A stretch of 64,000 bases of DNA from Chryseobacterium sp. JAH (GCF_001507335.1 NZ_LMAH01000002.1:62001-126000), one strand, 5' to 3'. Positions 54,585 to 63,962 are shown, numbered from the stretch's first letter. Numbers and translations: made by a program. Notes: generated from the letters alone by a model not told the origin.

Positions 54585-57297
54585 TTTCGCATTATTTATC
54601 GTTGTCCTTATTTACCTCGCACTTTTGTTCTTAGTTGCCCATTTGGCAGAGAAGAAAAAGAGTAAGATCTGGATTAATAACCCTTACATCTATGCGCTAT
54701 CGCTTGCTGTGTACTGCACCGCCTGGACGTATTATGGAAGTATCGGCGTGGCAGCGACCAGCGGACTCAATTATTTACCGATTTACATTGGCCCGATCAT
54801 GGTAATTCCGGCCTGGATTTACATTAATACCCGGATTGTCCGCATTTCGAGAGTCAACAAAATCAGCAGTTTGGCCGATTTCATTTCATTAAGATATGGG
54901 AACAGCCGAAGTTTCAGCGCAATCATCACTCTGGTTTGTCTGTTTGCAATTATTCCGTACATCGGATTGCAGATCAAAGCGATTTCCGAGACTTTTCATC
55001 TGGTTACAGAAACTAAATTTTCTCAAAATATTTTAACAGACAGCGGAACTTTTGTTGTTATACTAATCGCAGTTTTCTCATCGTATTACGGAACAAAATA
55101 CGTTGACGCTTCTGAAAAGCGTTTGGGAATTATCTCAGCCATTGCTTTGGAAAGTTTTCTGAAATTATTCTTTATTATTATTTTAGGTTTATTCGTAATA
55201 TATTATGCATTTGACGGATTTTCAGACCTGTATCAGAAGGCGAGTAAATTTCCTGATTTTAAAGCTAAAAATACATTTAACGGAATCGAAGGCGCGATGA
55301 ATTGGATGGTTCTCTGTATGATTTCCGGAACAGCAATCTGTATTTTACCGAGACAGTTTCACACCGCAATCGTTGAAAACAGACAGGAAAAACATATTAA
55401 AACGGCAATTTGGTTTTTCCCTCTTTATCTTTTGATATTTACCATTTTCATCTTCCCGATTGCCTGGGGCGGAAGATTGATTTTCAACGGACAAAACGTG
55501 AATCCTGAGTTCTACTCTATTTTGATTCCGCAACATTTTGACAATACTTTGATTACGGTTTTGGTGTTTCTGGGAGGTTTGAGTTCGTGTATTTCAATGA
55601 TTATTATTTCGGCGATTACTTTATCGATTATGCTATCAAACAATTTAATTATTCCCTACGGTTTATTGGGGAAATTTAAAGCTGAAAATGAAGTTCAAAA
55701 TACTAGAAACATTACGAACATCCGTAAATTCTCAATTTTCGGGTTGATTATCGTAGCTTTTGCTTTTTATAAATATTTTATTTTAAAAACCTCTTTAGAT
55801 TCTGTCGGACTGATTTCATTTGTCATTATTGCTCAGTTGGCACCTGCATTTTTTGGAGCAATATTCTGGCGAAGGGGCAGTTACCAGGGTGCAGTGACTG
55901 GACTTTTAGCTGGATTAATTATCTGCTATTTCGGATTGATTATTCCGCAGTATTATTTTTCCTACAATTCTGAATTGAAGGGAGTTTTAAGAGATTTGTA
56001 TAATGCTTTTCAGTTTTTTGACATTTCGTTTTTAACCCGAATTCCTGAAATTTTCTTTTGGTCGATTTTGGTTAACACTGCCCTATTTACGATACTTTCC
56101 GTAAGCATGAAAGGAAATTACCGTGAGAGAAATTTCGCGGAACTATATGTTGACATTGATAAATACATTCAAAATCATGAAAACGCATTTATTTGGCGTG
56201 GAACAGCCTATGTTTCTGATATTCAAAATATTCTCGAGCGTTTTTTAGGCAAAAAGAAAACAGAACAGGCAATGCGGATTTTCAATATTAAGTACAATAT
56301 TGATTCACAAACCGAAACAGCTGATTCCAGATTTATTAAGTTTTCTGAGAACCTTTTGGCTGGAAGAATCGGGACGGCTTCTGCAAAAATCCTGATTGAA
56401 GGCGTAACCAAGGAAGATAAAATTTCGTTGAAGGAAGTTTTAAATATTTTGGAAGAATCAAAAGAAAATATCACGCTAAATAAAAAACTGACCGAGAAAT
56501 CTGAAGAACTGAAACAGCTTTCCAACGACCTCAGTGCCGCAAACGAAAATCTTATCGTCAAAGACCGTCAGAAGGATGATTTTCTGGATTCTGTTGCGCA
56601 TGAATTGAGGACGCCGATTACAGCAATACGTTCGGCAGGAGAAATTTTAGCGGATGATGACGATATTCCGTTAGATATTAAAAAAGAATTTTTAAGTAAT
56701 ATCATCACAGAGTCTGACCGTTTGAGCGAAATCATTAATGACATTTTGTATCTGGATAAACTTCAGCACGGAGAAATTGCTTTACACATTCAGGAAAATA
56801 ATATTATTGAAACCTATAAAAAAGCCTTAAATCCTATTCTGCATTTGATCCATCAGAAATTCATTCATGTAAGCGAAGTTGATTTGCTTAATAATTATAT
56901 TTTTGAGTATGATGAACCCAGATTTATTCAGCTGTTCCAGAATATTTTAGGAAATGCGCTTAAATTTACCGAAGATCAAGGTACAATTCAAACTAAATTT
57001 TCAGCAAAAGATAATTTTTTAATCATCAAAATATTCAATACCGGAAAGCATATTCCCGAAGAAGATTTGGACATGATTTTTGATAAATTTTATCAGGCTA
57101 AAAATCAAAACATAAGAAAACCTACGGGAAGCGGCCTTGGATTGGCCATTTCAAAAAGAATCATAGAAGCCCACAGCGGAACCATAAAAGCAGAAAACAG
57201 TGGATTGGGTGTGACGTTTACCATCATGTTACCCGTCATAAAAATGACAGATAATGACGCAGAACCCGAAGGGTTCAACAAAAGTAGCCCTGGATGA
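54574..57297 (+). CDS. Sodium:solute symporter-histidine kinase fusion (CrbS/CbrA-like)
   Basis: 907 residues. Residues 1 to about 515 are an SSS-family transporter with 13 helices; then a coiled-coil linker (about 600-665), HisKA with H676 (VAHELRTPITAI), and HATPase ending with GSGLGLAISKRIIEAHSG. The fusion is that of CrbS and CbrA sensors; CrbS with CrbR switches on acs during acetate use in Vibrio and Pseudomonas. Here acs lies in the same cluster. The last 12 residues (AEPEGFNKSSPG) are encoded by a REP element. Start at 54574, or the next codon (MSSF). Confidence 0.93.
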   Translation: MMSSFALFIVVLIYLALLFLVAHLAEKKKSKIWINNPYIYALSLAVYCTAWTYYGSIGVAATSGLNYLPIYIGPIMVIPAWIYINTRIVRISRVNKISSLADFISLRYGNSRSFSAIITLVCLFAIIPYIGLQIKAISETFHLVTETKFSQNILTDSGTFVVILIAVFSSYYGTKYVDASEKRLGIISAIALESFLKLFFIIILGLFVIYYAFDGFSDLYQKASKFPDFKAKNTFNGIEGAMNWMVLCMISGTAICILPRQFHTAIVENRQEKHIKTAIWFFPLYLLIFTIFIFPIAWGGRLIFNGQNVNPEFYSILIPQHFDNTLITVLVFLGGLSSCISMIIISAITLSIMLSNNLIIPYGLLGKFKAENEVQNTRNITNIRKFSIFGLIIVAFAFYKYFILKTSLDSVGLISFVIIAQLAPAFFGAIFWRRGSYQGAVTGLLAGLIICYFGLIIPQYYFSYNSELKGVLRDLYNAFQFFDISFLTRIPEIFFWSILVNTALFTILSVSMKGNYRERNFAELYVDIDKYIQNHENAFIWRGTAYVSDIQNILERFLGKKKTEQAMRIFNIKYNIDSQTETADSRFIKFSENLLAGRIGTASAKILIEGVTKEDKISLKEVLNILEESKENITLNKKLTEKSEELKQLSNDLSAANENLIVKDRQKDDFLDSVAHELRTPITAIRSAGEILADDDDIPLDIKKEFLSNIITESDRLSEIINDILYLDKLQHGEIALHIQENNIIETYKKALNPILHLIHQKFIHVSEVDLLNNYIFEYDEPRFIQLFQNILGNALKFTEDQGTIQTKFSAKDNFLIIKIFNTGKHIPEEDLDMIFDKFYQAKNQNIRKPTGSGLGLAISKRIIEAHSGTIKAENSGLGVTFTIMLPVIKMTDNDAEPEGFNKSSPG

Positions 57298-57585
57298 AAT
57301 CAAGGCACGAGATTCGGCTAAGCCAAACCCGATATTGGAAGCAGCGGATAAGAATCCGAAGGGTTCAATATCAATAGCCGTGGGCGAAACCCATGGAAAT
57401 GGAAAAACGCAAAATACCGAACCCGAAAGGGTTCAACAACAATAGCAGTGGGTGGAAATCCATGGAAATTGAAAAACACAAATTACGAACCCGACAGAGT
57501 TCAACAACCATAGACCTGGGTGGAAACCCATGCATATGGAAAAACACAAATAATGAACCCGACAGGGTTCAACAACAGAGCACAA
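57262..57585 (+). repeat. Tandem REP units, 67-68 bp period
   Basis: Five units begin at 57262, 57352, 57419, 57487 and 57555. Each opens with GAACCCGA-AGGGTTCAA-type palindrome (GAAYCCGAMRGRGTTCAA) and three continue with GTGGGTGGAAAyCCATGsA and a GGAAAAACACAAA tail. Units 2-5 are spaced 67, 68 and 68 bp; the first unit is farther (90 bp) and degraded, and overlaps the end of the kinase gene. Same family as the REPs by the intact RAYT. Confidence 0.85.
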
Positions 57586-58028
57586 ATGGGAACATACAAA
57601 CAAGTATTCTATCATATTGTTTTCGGAACAAAACATAGAAGACAAACGATTAATGAAGAAAATGAAACCGAACTGTACAAATATATTTGGGGTATTTTAA
57701 ACAATAAAAATGTAAATTATACAGAATTAATGGTATGCCTGACCATATTCATCTTTTATGTGACTTACATACAAATTTAAATCTCAGCAGTTTGGTAAAG
57801 GATATTAAAGTAGCATCAAACTTGTGGATGAAAGAATCTGGATTATTTGATGAGTTCGAAGGATGGCAGGAAGGCTATGGAGCATTTACAATATCGGTGA
57901 GAGAAAAGGAAACTCTTATAAATTATATTAAAAATCAAAAAGAACATCACAAGAAAGAGACGTTTATGAATGAATTTAAAAGATTATTGAAAGAGAATGG
58001 GATCAAATTTGAAGGTGAAATTATTTAA
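57586..58028 (+). pseudogene. REP-associated tyrosine transposase (RAYT), frameshifted
   Basis: Two frames together give one RAYT of about 147 residues: GTYKQVFYHIVFGTKHRRQ...KYIWGILNN in the first frame, then NGMPDHIHLLCDLH...INYIKNQKEHHKK in the second. The break falls in the A-run at 57706-57710, where one base is missing compared with the intact copy at 37213-37662. HUH and Tyr motifs are still present, so it is recent or a sequencing slip in a homopolymer. Flanked by REPs on both sides, as expected for a RAYT. Confidence 0.82.
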
Positions 58029-58032
58029 AATT

Positions 58033-58119
58033 CAACCCTATCGGGTTGTCTTGATGCGAATGATGATTCATATTCCATAGGTTTCACCTACGGCTATTAA
58101 AATTGAACCCTTCGGGTTC
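58033..58119. repeat. REP elements downstream of the second RAYT
   Basis: Palindromes CAACCCTATCGGGTTG (58033-58048), CCATAGGTTTCACCTACGG (58075-58093) and GAACCCTTCGGGTTC (58105-58119). They are in inverted order and orientation relative to the block at 57262-57585, giving the RAYT-in-REPs symmetry. Confidence 0.8.
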
Positions 58120-58165
58120 CCCAACATAAAAAAACAATGAAGTTGAATCATAAAGAAAATACACA

Positions 58166-58531
58166 ATGAAAAAGATCTTAATCGCCGACGACGAACACAA
58201 GATATTAATGTCTCTGGAATACAGTTTCCGGAAAATCGGTTACGAAGTTTTTATCGCCAGAGACGGAACCGAGGTTTTGGAGTTTTTAAAAACCATCGTT
58301 CCAGACGTGATTTTACTCGACATTATGATGCCGAATCTTGACGGCTACAGCACTTTGGAAGAAATTAAAAAGAATGAAAATTTAAACAATACAAAAGTTC
58401 TGTTCCTCAGCGCTAAAAACAATCCGAAAGATATTGAGAAGGGCCTAGAAATGGGAGCTGACGCGTATGTAACGAAACCATATTCAATAAAAAAACTGAT
58501 TTCTCAGATTGAGGAACTGTTTGATATGTAA
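58166..58531 (+). CDS. Single-domain response regulator
   Basis: 121 residues, one receiver: DDE at 8-10, phospho-acceptor D52 (VILLDIMMPNLDGYS), Lys in VTKPYS. No DNA-binding part. It probably pairs with the symporter-kinase 870 bp upstream; the RAYT/REP insertion separates the two genes. In the better known CrbS/CrbR pair the regulator has a LuxR output domain, which is missing here, so how acs would be controlled is open. Confidence 0.92.
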   Translation: MKKILIADDEHKILMSLEYSFRKIGYEVFIARDGTEVLEFLKTIVPDVILLDIMMPNLDGYSTLEEIKKNENLNNTKVLFLSAKNNPKDIEKGLEMGADAYVTKPYSIKKLISQIEELFDM

Positions 58532-58618
58532 ATACGATTGCACAAATAACATAAATAAATTCGTGTTACTCGTGAAAAAAATTCGTTCAAAAGACGTTCA
58601 AAACCAAACACAAAAAAT

Positions 58619-60508
58619 ATGAATGCAGACGATTTATTTAAACAAAGCATAGAAAACAGAGAGCAGTTCTGGAAAGAGCAGGCTCAGGAGATTTCGTGGT
58701 TTGAATTTCCAGAAACAATTATTTCAAAGGACGGAAATGATTACACCCAATGGTTTGCGGACGGAAAACTCAACATGTCTTATCTCTGCATCGACAAACA
58801 TATTGAAGACGGTTTTGGAGAAGAAACAGCGATTATCTACGATTCTCCTGTTACCAATCAGAAAATAAAATACACCTTTAATCAGGCTAAAAAAGAAATT
58901 TCAAAATTAGCTGGTGGACTGGTTTCTTTAGGTTTAAAAAAGGGCGATACTGCAGTCATTTATATGCCGATGATTTCGCAGACGCTTTTTGCGATGTTGG
59001 CCTGTGCAAGAATCGGCGTGATTCACAATGTAGTTTTTGGAGGTTTTGCACCGCACGAATTAGTGGTCAGAATCGATGACTGCAAGCCAAAAGCACTAAT
59101 TACAGCCACTGCGGGAATTGAAATTGCCAAGAGAATTCCTTATCTGCCATTGGTTGAAAAAGCAATCGAACTTGCGCAGGATAAAGTCGAAAACATCATT
59201 GTTTTTAACAGAAAATTGGTCGACAATCAGCATGAAATTTTTGAAGGAATCATCGATTATGAAGAATTGGTTGAAAAGTCTGAGCCTGCAGATTGTATTT
59301 CTGTGGAATCAAATCATCCGCTTTATCTTTTATACACTTCCGGAACTACCGGAAAACCGAAAGGAATCACGAGAGATACCGGCGGTTATGCAACTGCCTT
59401 AAAATTTTCCATGAAATATATCTATGGAATTGAACAGGGTGAAACGTTTTGGGCGGCTTCCGATTTTGGCTGGGCAGTGGGTCACAGCTACAGCGTTTAT
59501 GGACCTTTAATCAACAGAAGCACAACGATCATTTTCGAAGGAAAACCAATTATGACTCCCGATGCAGGAACTTTTTGGAGAATTATTTCTGAGTACAAAG
59601 TTTCCGCAATGTTCACGGCTCCTACAGCAATCAGAGCAATTAAAAAAGAAGATCCGAATGGAGAACTGGTTAAAAAATACGATTTAAGCCATTTCAAAAA
59701 GCAGTTTTTGGCAGGCGAAAGATGCGATGTTGCAACTTTGGATTGGTTTGAAAAGCACATCGGTGTTCCCGCCATCGACCATTGGTGGCAGACAGAATCA
59801 GGTTCGCCGATGTTAGGCTTACTAACTTTTGATGATAATTATAAAATTAAAAGAGCTTCAGCAGGTAAGCCGATTCCAGGATATGATATCAAAATTTTTG
59901 ATGAAAATGGATATGAAGTGGATGAGCATAAAGAAGGATATTTAGTTATCAAACTTCCGCTTCCGCCCGGTGCAATGCTGGGAATCTGGAATGATTACGA
60001 ACGTTTCGAGAAAAGTTATTTATCTCAGTATAAAGGTTATTATTTTTCCGGAGACGGTGCCATTAAAGATGAAGATGGCTACATTTTTATCACAGGAAGA
60101 GTGGATGATGTCATTAACGTAGCCGGTCACCGACTTTCAACTTCTGAAATGGAAGAAATCGTTTCCTCTCATCCCGATGTTGCCGAATGTGCTGTGGTCG
60201 GAATTGATGATGACTTGCGTGGGCAGATTCCTTTTGCGACAGTCGTTTTAAAAAATGGGTCAGAAATTTCTGAAGAAGTGGTTGAAAAAGAAATTATTCT
60301 GAAAGTCAGAGAAAAAATCGGTGCAGTGGCTTTTCTAAAATCTGTGATGGTCGTAAAAAGGCTTCCAAAAACCCGTTCAGGAAAGATTTTAAGAAAATTA
60401 ATCAGAACGATTATTGATGGTAAAGAATTTCAGATTCCGTCGACGATTGATGATGAAATGATTATTGACGAATTAAAGGAGAAGCTTCTGCAGTACAGAA
60501 ATTCATAA
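58619..60508 (+). CDS. prpE: Propionyl-CoA synthetase-type acyl-CoA ligase
   Basis: 629 residues, AMP-forming acyl-CoA synthetase: LYTSGTTGKPKG (phosphate loop), HWWQTESGSPM, GYYFSGDGAI, GRVDDVINVAGHRLS and the Lys-containing PKTRSGKILRK (K589). The N-terminus and overall text are nearer to PrpE/ACSS3 than to Acs. Activates propionate, or another short acid, for central metabolism. K589 is the residue that protein acetyltransferases modify to switch these enzymes off. The GNAT gene follows 8 bp after. Confidence 0.87.
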   Translation: MNADDLFKQSIENREQFWKEQAQEISWFEFPETIISKDGNDYTQWFADGKLNMSYLCIDKHIEDGFGEETAIIYDSPVTNQKIKYTFNQAKKEISKLAGGLVSLGLKKGDTAVIYMPMISQTLFAMLACARIGVIHNVVFGGFAPHELVVRIDDCKPKALITATAGIEIAKRIPYLPLVEKAIELAQDKVENIIVFNRKLVDNQHEIFEGIIDYEELVEKSEPADCISVESNHPLYLLYTSGTTGKPKGITRDTGGYATALKFSMKYIYGIEQGETFWAASDFGWAVGHSYSVYGPLINRSTTIIFEGKPIMTPDAGTFWRIISEYKVSAMFTAPTAIRAIKKEDPNGELVKKYDLSHFKKQFLAGERCDVATLDWFEKHIGVPAIDHWWQTESGSPMLGLLTFDDNYKIKRASAGKPIPGYDIKIFDENGYEVDEHKEGYLVIKLPLPPGAMLGIWNDYERFEKSYLSQYKGYYFSGDGAIKDEDGYIFITGRVDDVINVAGHRLSTSEMEEIVSSHPDVAECAVVGIDDDLRGQIPFATVVLKNGSEISEEVVEKEIILKVREKIGAVAFLKSVMVVKRLPKTRSGKILRKLIRTIIDGKEFQIPSTIDDEMIIDELKEKLLQYRNS

Positions 60509-60516
60509 ACTTAAGT

Positions 60517-60975
60517 GTGATGACAGAAATTATAAAAGCAAATGCCGACGACGCCAAGATTTTAACCGAGATCACAAAAAGATCAAAGGCTTACTGGGGA
60601 TATTCCGATGAACAAATGAAGGAATGGTCAGATTTGCTAACCATTACTTCAGAATACATCCAAAACAATGAAGTTTATAAATTAATTGTCAACCAATCGA
60701 CTGTTGCTTATTATTCTTATTTCGACATTGAAAATAACAGCGTGAGGCTGGACAACCTGTTCGTTTCACCAGAAAATATCAGTAAAGGTTATGGTAAATT
60801 ATTAATGAATGATTTCATTTTAAAAATAAAACAGAGTCAAAGATCAAGAATAATTCTTGATGCCGACCCGAACGCTCAAAAATTTTATGAAAGCTTCGGG
60901 TTTAAAAAAATTGGACAAATTGAAACATCCATAAAAGACAGATTTTTACCAATTATGGAACTCAAATTGGATTAA
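60517..60975 (+). CDS. GNAT-family N-acetyltransferase between two acyl-CoA synthetases
   Basis: 152 residues, compact GNAT fold: VRLDNLFVSPENISKGYGKLLMNDFIL with the acetyl-CoA loop SKGYGK, and DADPNAQKFYESFGFKKIG. An ATG at 60520 (second codon) is also possible. Sandwiched between PrpE and Acs, it could be the protein acetyltransferase for their C-terminal Lys, like Pat or AcuA, but neither of these has this small size with certainty. Substrate unknown. Confidence 0.85.
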   Translation: MMTEIIKANADDAKILTEITKRSKAYWGYSDEQMKEWSDLLTITSEYIQNNEVYKLIVNQSTVAYYSYFDIENNSVRLDNLFVSPENISKGYGKLLMNDFILKIKQSQRSRIILDADPNAQKFYESFGFKKIGQIETSIKDRFLPIMELKLD

Positions 60976-60999
60976 ATTTTTGAAAATTCATTTGAATAG

Positions 61000-61051
61000 A
61001 CACTACTATACTTATGTAAGTGAAACGGCTTTGTGAAACTTATAGTAGTGT
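61000..61051. promoter_or_regulatory. Inverted repeat upstream of acs
   Basis: Perfect 11-bp arms ACACTACTATA (61000-61010) and TATAGTAGTGT (61041-61051), 30-nt loop. It lies 93 bp before acs and 25 bp after the GNAT stop. It may be a regulatory hairpin or a dispersed repeat; no T-run follows. Confidence 0.4.
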
Positions 61052-61144
61052 ACGTAAAAATGCTTTGTGAACTCTGTGTTCAAATGTAAAGCATGAGAAA
61101 TTAATTTAAACATTAAAAAATAAATAATTCTAAAAAGAAAAAGT

Positions 61145-63052
61145 ATGAGAAATTACGTGATAGAAGATTTACCGCACTACTTTGAAGAGTACAAAAAATC
61201 AATCAGGAACCCGAAAAAATTCTGGGATAAAGTAGCAGACCAAAATTTTGTATGGTACCAAAGATGGAGCAAAGTGGTAAAGTATGATATGAATGAAGCG
61301 AAAATCACATGGTTTAAAGATGCTAAATTAAATATCACTAAAAACTGCCTCGACAGACACTTGTCAGTAAGAGGGGAGAAAACAGCGATCATTTGGGAGC
61401 CCAACGACCCGAAAGAAGAAGCACACCACATTTCCTACAACGAACTGTACGAAAGGGTCAACAAAACAGCCAATGTATTGAAAGATATGGGCATTGAAAA
61501 AGGCGACAGAGTCTGCATCTATCTTCCGATGATTCCTGAATTAGCTGTCACTATGTTGGCTTGTGCAAAAATAGGAGCAGTTCATTCTGTGATTTTCGCC
61601 GGATTTTCAGCTTCTGCTGTAGTTTCCAGAGTGAATGACTGCGGAGCAAAAATGGTGATTACTTCAGACGGAAGTTATAGAGGAAGTAAGGTTTTAGATT
61701 TAAAATCAATTATTGATGAAGCTTTGGAAAAATGCCCGACTGTCGAGAAAACTTTGGTGGTCAAAAGAACCAACAACGAGATAAAAATGAAGGAAGGCAG
61801 AGATTTCTGGATGGCCGATTTATACGAAAAAGCATCTGCCGATTTCGTAACGATCATTATGGATGCAGAAGATCCTTTGTTTATTCTGTACACTTCTGGT
61901 TCAACCGGCAAACCAAAAGGAATGCTTCACACTTCTGCAGGCTACATGGTTTACTCGGCATATACATTTAAAAATGTTTTTAATTATCAGGAAAACGATA
62001 TCTATTGGTGTACTGCAGATATCGGCTGGATCACGGGACATTCCTACATTCTTTATGGCCCCCTTTTAAATGGTGCAACAACTGTTATTTTCGAAGGAGT
62101 ACCAACCTATCCTGAACCGGACAGATTTTGGGAAGTGATTGAAAAACATAAAGTTACTCAATTTTACACCGCACCAACTGCCATCCGCTCTTTGGCTAAA
62201 GAAAGTGCTGACTGGGTAGACAAACATGATTTAAGTTCATTGAGAGTCATCGGTTCTGTAGGAGAACCTATTAACGATGAAGCATGGCATTGGTTTAATG
62301 ATCATGTGGGGAGAAAAAAATGTCCTATTGTCGATACTTGGTGGCAGACAGAAACTGGTGGAATTATGATCTCCCCAATCCCATTTGTTACACCAACAAA
62401 ACCGACCTATGCAACGCTTCCATTACCGGGAATTCAACCTGTTTTAATGGATGACAAACGCAACGAAATTACAGGAAATCAGGTAACTGGAAATCTCTGC
62501 ATCCGCTTTCCGTGGCCGGGAATTGCGAGAACCATTTGGGGCGACCATCAAAGATATAAGGAAACTTATTTCTCAGCGTTTCCGGGGAAATATTTCACGG
62601 GTGACGGCGCTTTGAGAGACGAAGTAGGTTATTACAGAATTACAGGTCGTGTGGATGATGTTGTAATTGTTTCCGGACATAATTTGGGAACTGCTCCTAT
62701 TGAAGACAGCATCAACGAACATCCGGCGGTGGCAGAATCTGCGATTGTAGGCTTTCCGCATGATATCAAAGGAAGTGCTCTGTATGGTTTTGTCATTTTA
62801 AAAGACAGTGGAGCCGGCCGTCAGAAAGAAAACCTGAAAAAAGAAATCAATCAGCTGATCTCAGATCAGATCGGCCCGATTGCAAAGCTTGATAAAATTC
62901 AGTTTGTTTCCGGGCTGCCGAAAACCCGTTCCGGCAAGATTATGCGTAGAATTTTAAGAAAAATTGCAGAGGGTGACTTCTCTAATTTTGGAGATACTTC
63001 TACTCTATTGAATCCTGAAATCGTGGAGGAGATTAAAAATGAGAGAATTTAA
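61145..63052 (+). CDS. acs: Acetyl-CoA synthetase
   Basis: 635 residues, AMP-forming: LYTSGSTGKPKG, DTWWQTETGG, GKYFTGDGA, GRVDDVVIVSGHNLG and PKTRSGKIMRR with the regulatory Lys at K598. Converts acetate, ATP and CoA to acetyl-CoA. Last gene of the cluster and followed directly by a terminator. About 15 residues shorter than E. coli Acs (652). Confidence 0.97.
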   Translation: MRNYVIEDLPHYFEEYKKSIRNPKKFWDKVADQNFVWYQRWSKVVKYDMNEAKITWFKDAKLNITKNCLDRHLSVRGEKTAIIWEPNDPKEEAHHISYNELYERVNKTANVLKDMGIEKGDRVCIYLPMIPELAVTMLACAKIGAVHSVIFAGFSASAVVSRVNDCGAKMVITSDGSYRGSKVLDLKSIIDEALEKCPTVEKTLVVKRTNNEIKMKEGRDFWMADLYEKASADFVTIIMDAEDPLFILYTSGSTGKPKGMLHTSAGYMVYSAYTFKNVFNYQENDIYWCTADIGWITGHSYILYGPLLNGATTVIFEGVPTYPEPDRFWEVIEKHKVTQFYTAPTAIRSLAKESADWVDKHDLSSLRVIGSVGEPINDEAWHWFNDHVGRKKCPIVDTWWQTETGGIMISPIPFVTPTKPTYATLPLPGIQPVLMDDKRNEITGNQVTGNLCIRFPWPGIARTIWGDHQRYKETYFSAFPGKYFTGDGALRDEVGYYRITGRVDDVVIVSGHNLGTAPIEDSINEHPAVAESAIVGFPHDIKGSALYGFVILKDSGAGRQKENLKKEINQLISDQIGPIAKLDKIQFVSGLPKTRSGKIMRRILRKIAEGDFSNFGDTSTLLNPEIVEEIKNERI

Positions 63053-63090
63053 AAAATTTCTTAAATAATCTATTTGTTCATTTTCTAAAC

Positions 63091-63121
63091 AAAAACCTTC
63101 TTTTTAATAAAGAAGGTTTTT
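63091..63121. terminator. Bidirectional terminator after acs
   Basis: Stem AAAAACCTTCTTT/AAAGAAGGTTTTT (63091-63103 with 63109-63121), loop TTAAT, T-run on both strands. Ends acs and the GLPGLI remnant transcript, which are convergent. Confidence 0.88.
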
Positions 63122-63128
63122 TGTTTTC

Positions 63129-63962
63129 TTATAGCTCAACTTCTAAATGATTATTATTATTTTTCAAATCATTTTTTATTTGCCTTATCCTTTCCTCAGT
63201 TACACTTTCTGAAAAAGAACCATTTTTTATACGACTGATAATTCCTTCTCTGTAATTTTTTTTAGCTTTGAAAAATTTCTCTCTGGATGTAGAAACTAAT
63301 TTTCTTGTTCTAAACGATGGGATTTTTAAAGATACATTATTATTGGTTTTTAAATGTTTTACAAAAGAAAACACAAAATACTTCCTATCGTCAGAAACTT
63401 CAATAATAAGCCCTGGTAATCCTCGGAATTTTTATGATCCATCGTTTATAGGTATTTCACGAGTAAACCAAGCAGTAAAATCTCTGCCAAATGCGTTGAC
63501 TATTGCTTTTTGACAAGAAAATTCAGCTATTTTTTTAGTCTCATTGGATATATTCCATTGTAAATCTGTATTATCAGAGTATTCATAATTACCCGTTCCA
63601 ATTTTATCAATTACTCTTGTAGGTTCGTTTGGTTTTGACAATTCTCTTATTATATAATACTTAAATTTTGATTTAGGAATTCCACCAAAATCAATACTTG
63701 AGCTTTTTGTTCTTGAATAATTTTCCCAAACTTTCACTTCTAAAGAATCAGCTTTAATGTTAATCAAACTCGTAAAGACTATACTATCATTTTTTTTTTA
63801 GAGAACAAAAGGATGATTATTTCTTGAATGAACCTCTAGTGAATCTGATTGAAATGTTAGATTATAATAAAATTCTGAGCAGGAGATACACTCCTGTCCA
63901 AATGATGAAATCGAGATAATTATACTAATTAATAATATTACTCTTTTAATCATCATATCCAT
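63129..63962 (-). pseudogene. GLPGLI-family protein with two in-frame stops
   Basis: One frame runs from ATG 63962 (signal peptide MDMMIKRVILLISIIISIS...) to the stop at 63129, about 277 codons, but has TAA at 63798-63800 (codon 55) and at 63432-63434. The second lies directly before KFRGLPGLIIEVSDDRK, the family signature. Upstream text REIPINDGS fits the usual IPxxDGPY, so the stop replaces a Tyr codon. GLPGLI proteins are secreted and of unknown role. No frameshift is needed, only two base changes. Confidence 0.75.

Noticed and set aside
57352..57585. Regular repeats that could suggest a CRISPR array
   Set aside because: The 67-68 bp units are similar over most of their length, are palindromic REPs, have no unique spacers of 30-40 bp and no cas genes nearby.
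63432..63800. TAA codons that appear in place of Tyr in the GLPGLI gene, and one at 40970: possible stop-codon recoding
   Set aside because: All intact genes in the window end normally at TAA, and these genes are single non-essential secreted types; simple decay is enough.
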